64,000 nt of DNA from Streptomyces sp. A0958 (GTDB lineage Bacteria; Actinomycetota; Actinomycetes; Streptomycetales; Streptomycetaceae). Where the stretch lies: the NCBI RefSeq assembly GCF_004795035.1, contig NZ_SSBK01000012.1, positions 1 to 64,000 of the forward strand, in the 5' to 3' direction. Positions 62,285 to 64,000 of the stretch are shown piece after piece (the first letter of the stretch is position 1; every line of letters begins with the position of its first letter). The translations under genes were made by a program, and so were the position numbers. The notes beneath the pieces are model-generated. The model saw only the letters and a program-made list of their open reading frames with translations. It did not search any database and had not been told where the DNA came from.

Positions 62285-63196
62285 ATGACCTCCGTTCCGC
62301 CGCAGCCGCAGCCGCCCTCGTCGCTTTCTCCGTCGCGGGCGAGTGACTTCATGCAGTGCCCCCTGCTGTACCGCTTCCGGGTCATCGACAAGCTGCCCCA
62401 GAAGCCCAGTGAGGCCGCTACCCGCGGCACGTTGGTCCATGCAGTGCTGGAACGACTGTTCGACAATCCGGCGGCGGAGCGCACGCCCGGCCTGGCGACG
62501 GCGCTGGTCCCGGGCCAGTGGGACCGGCTGCTGGAGTCGAAGCCGGAGCTCTCCGAGCTCTTCGCGCAAGACCCGGAGGGCGAGCGGCTGGCGCAGTGGC
62601 TGGCGCAGGCGGAGCGGCTGGTGGAGCGCTGGTTCTCGCTGGAGGACCCGACGCGGCTGGAGCCGGCGGAGCGCGAGCTGTTCGTGGAGACGGAGCTGGA
62701 GTCGGGGCTGCGGCTGCGCGGGGTGATCGACCGGATCGATGTGGCGCCGACGGGCGAGGTCCGGATCGTCGACTACAAGACGGGGAAGGCGCCGCGTCCG
62801 GAGTACGCGGAGGGCGCCCTGTTCCAGATGAAGTTCTACGCCCTGGTCGTGTGGCGGCTGAAGGGTGTGGTGCCGCGCCGGCTCCAGCTGGTCTATCTCG
62901 GCAGCGGTGACGTGATGACGTACGACCCGGTCGTGGCGGACCTGGAGCGGGTGGAGCGCAAGCTGCTGGCGCTGTGGGAGGCGATCTCGCTGGCCACCCG
63001 GACGGGTGAGTGGCGGCCGCGGCCGACGAAGCTGTGCGGCTGGTGCGATCACCAGGCGCTCTGTCCCGAATTCGGCGGGACTCCCCCGGTCTATCCGCTG
63101 ACCGTGCGCCCGGCGGACACGGCGGAGGATGGCCAGGGCAGAATGGACCCGGTCCGGGCTGAGACCGGCCGACCTGTGGCCCTTGACGGGCATTGA
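62285..63196 (+). CDS. RecB-like PD-(D/E)XK exonuclease family protein
   Basis: Stand-alone nuclease of 303 residues. The PDDEXK core is GVIDRIDVAP-x-VRIVDYKTGK (with D, D, K residues); QxxxY helix LFQMKFYALVVW is typical for RecB-family nucleases. An N-terminal Cys (DFMQCPLLYRFR) and a C-terminal CGWC-x4-C motif could bind a [4Fe-4S] cluster, as in AddB and Cas4-like enzymes. It is divergent from the protease gene and 9 bases before a response regulator gene. Confidence 0.9.
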   Translation: MTSVPPQPQPPSSLSPSRASDFMQCPLLYRFRVIDKLPQKPSEAATRGTLVHAVLERLFDNPAAERTPGLATALVPGQWDRLLESKPELSELFAQDPEGERLAQWLAQAERLVERWFSLEDPTRLEPAERELFVETELESGLRLRGVIDRIDVAPTGEVRIVDYKTGKAPRPEYAEGALFQMKFYALVVWRLKGVVPRRLQLVYLGSGDVMTYDPVVADLERVERKLLALWEAISLATRTGEWRPRPTKLCGWCDHQALCPEFGGTPPVYPLTVRPADTAEDGQGRMDPVRAETGRPVALDGH

Positions 63197-63205
63197 GGAG
63201 ATCTG

Positions 63206-63877
63206 GTGGCTATCCGCGTCCTTCTGGTCGACGACCAACCGCTGCTGCGCACCGGCTTCCGGATGATCCTGGAGGCCGAGGGCGATCTGGCGGTGGTGGG
63301 CGAGGCCGGTGACGGTCTCCAGGCTCTCGACCAGGTGCGCGCGCTCCAGCCCGATGTGGTGCTCATGGACATCCGGATGCCGCGGATGGACGGGGTCGAG
63401 GCGACGCGCCAGATCACCGGCCCGGGCCGCGACGGTCCGGCGAAGGTGCTGGTGCTGACCACGTTCGACCTCGACGAGTACGTGGTGGAGGCGCTGCGGG
63501 CGGGGGCGAGCGGCTTCCTGCTGAAGGACGCGCCGGCCGATGAGCTGGTGCAGGCCATCCGGGTGGTGGCGGGCGGCGAGGCGATGCTCGCCCCGAGCGT
63601 GACGCGCCGGCTCCTGGACAAGTACGCGGACCACCTGCCCTCCGGCGAGGAGCCGGTGCCGGACACGCTGCACACGCTGACGGACCGTGAGGTGGAGGTC
63701 CTGAAGCTGGTGGCGCGCGGCCTGTCGAACGCGGAGATCGCCGCCGACCTGTTCGTCAGCGAGACGACGGTGAAGACACATGTGGGCCATGTGCTGACGA
63801 AGCTGGGCCTGCGCGACCGCGTGCAGGCCGCGGTGTACGCGTACGAGAGCGGCCTGGTGCGTCCCGGCGCCCAGTGA
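63206..63877 (+). CDS. NarL/LuxR-family response regulator
   Basis: Two-component regulator of 223 residues. The receiver domain has the acidic pair D9-D10, phospho-acceptor Asp55 (VVLMDIRMPRMDG), Thr and Lys107 (FLLKDAPADE). The C-terminal HTH is LTDREVEVLKLVARGLSNAE, IAADLFVSETTVKTHVGHVL. GTG 63206 with GAGGAG upstream. The partner kinase is not encoded next to it in this window. No further gene can be supported from 63878 to the end. Confidence 0.92.
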   Translation: MAIRVLLVDDQPLLRTGFRMILEAEGDLAVVGEAGDGLQALDQVRALQPDVVLMDIRMPRMDGVEATRQITGPGRDGPAKVLVLTTFDLDEYVVEALRAGASGFLLKDAPADELVQAIRVVAGGEAMLAPSVTRRLLDKYADHLPSGEEPVPDTLHTLTDREVEVLKLVARGLSNAEIAADLFVSETTVKTHVGHVLTKLGLRDRVQAAVYAYESGLVRPGAQ

Positions 63878-64000
63878 GGTTCTTCACGCCGGGGTCACCG
63901 GTGTCGAAGCCGAGGTAGCCGATGGCGAGGCCGGGCGCCTCGGTGGGCCGGACGCCGTCCTGGGGCGGTGCGGCCGTGCGCCGGCTGCGCACTCAGTTGA

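Noticed and set aside
63756-63992. Minus-strand ORF of 78 codons at the right edge
   Set aside because: It overlaps the response regulator in antisense, is Arg/Pro-rich, and starts right after a stop; the segment at 63890-63992 could belong to a gene continuing outside but cannot be supported.

Overview
This is a chromosomal window from a high-GC actinomycete, almost certainly a Streptomyces. The evidence is very high GC at third codon positions, many GTG starts, a Pup-proteasome system whose Pup ends in Gly-Gly-Glu, an SPW-repeat membrane protein, a GlnA4-type glutamine synthetase-like enzyme and a DmdR/IdeR-type iron box. The gene order resembles the pheST-to-proteasome segment of Streptomyces coelicolor as I remember it. 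Most of the window is core chromosome, and I see no CRISPR array, rRNA or tRNA.

Layout. 1-450: a fragment of a mobile-element-like ORF and the pheT terminator. 466-9589: translation genes (pheS-pheT; infC-rpmI-rplT behind a structured leader with a terminator hairpin), a PAS histidine kinase, a SpoU-type rRNA methyltransferase, a DUF1844 protein and an SseB-like protein. 9646-15181: a beta-lactamase-fold secreted enzyme, a mycosin-type protease overlapping a Pro-rich membrane protein, a D-threonine-aldolase-like enzyme and a DUF2510 protein. 15235-19653: a glutamylation pathway (SDR, aldehyde dehydrogenase, GlnA4-like ligase and a divergent gamma-glutamyl hydrolase) that fits ethanolamine or amine use. 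19621-25525: accessory enzymes and regulators (APH-like kinase, quinone reductase with HxlR, LysR with a TDT transporter, XRE-cupin). 25695-29448: a glycine betaine ABC transporter whose permease is fused to two substrate-binding domains. 29693-33583: a flap-nuclease-like protein, an iron-regulated siderophore-interacting protein and a DrrAB-like exporter. 33846-39253: a PadR regulator and the sigK-rskA locus with a membrane molybdopterin oxidoreductase, a fasciclin lipoprotein and an SPW protein.

39380-58543 is the Pup-proteasome neighbourhood. It contains helY, a diacylglycerol-kinase-like gene, tatC, tatA, two small genes, pafC, pafB, two FKBP isomerases, pafA with an MFS gene upstream, a divergent LacI regulator, prcA, prcB, a broken endonuclease-VII-like remnant, pup, dop and arc. 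58785-63877 adds a ferredoxin, a secreted protein, trmI, a site-2-protease-like peptidase with CBS domains, a RecB-like nuclease and a NarL-family response regulator.

The most informative non-coding signals are these. Two nearly identical promoters (CCAATC-N16-CCGAAT) lie before sigK and before the molybdopterin oxidoreductase and probably define a SigK autoregulated regulon. An attenuator-like hairpin with a T-run precedes infC, which appears to start at AUC. A 22-bp tandem duplication sits between glnA4 and its divergent hydrolase gene. A 33-bp x5 tandem array copies the 3' end of the mycosin gene. A highly structured 115-bp intergenic block lies between padR and the exporter operon.
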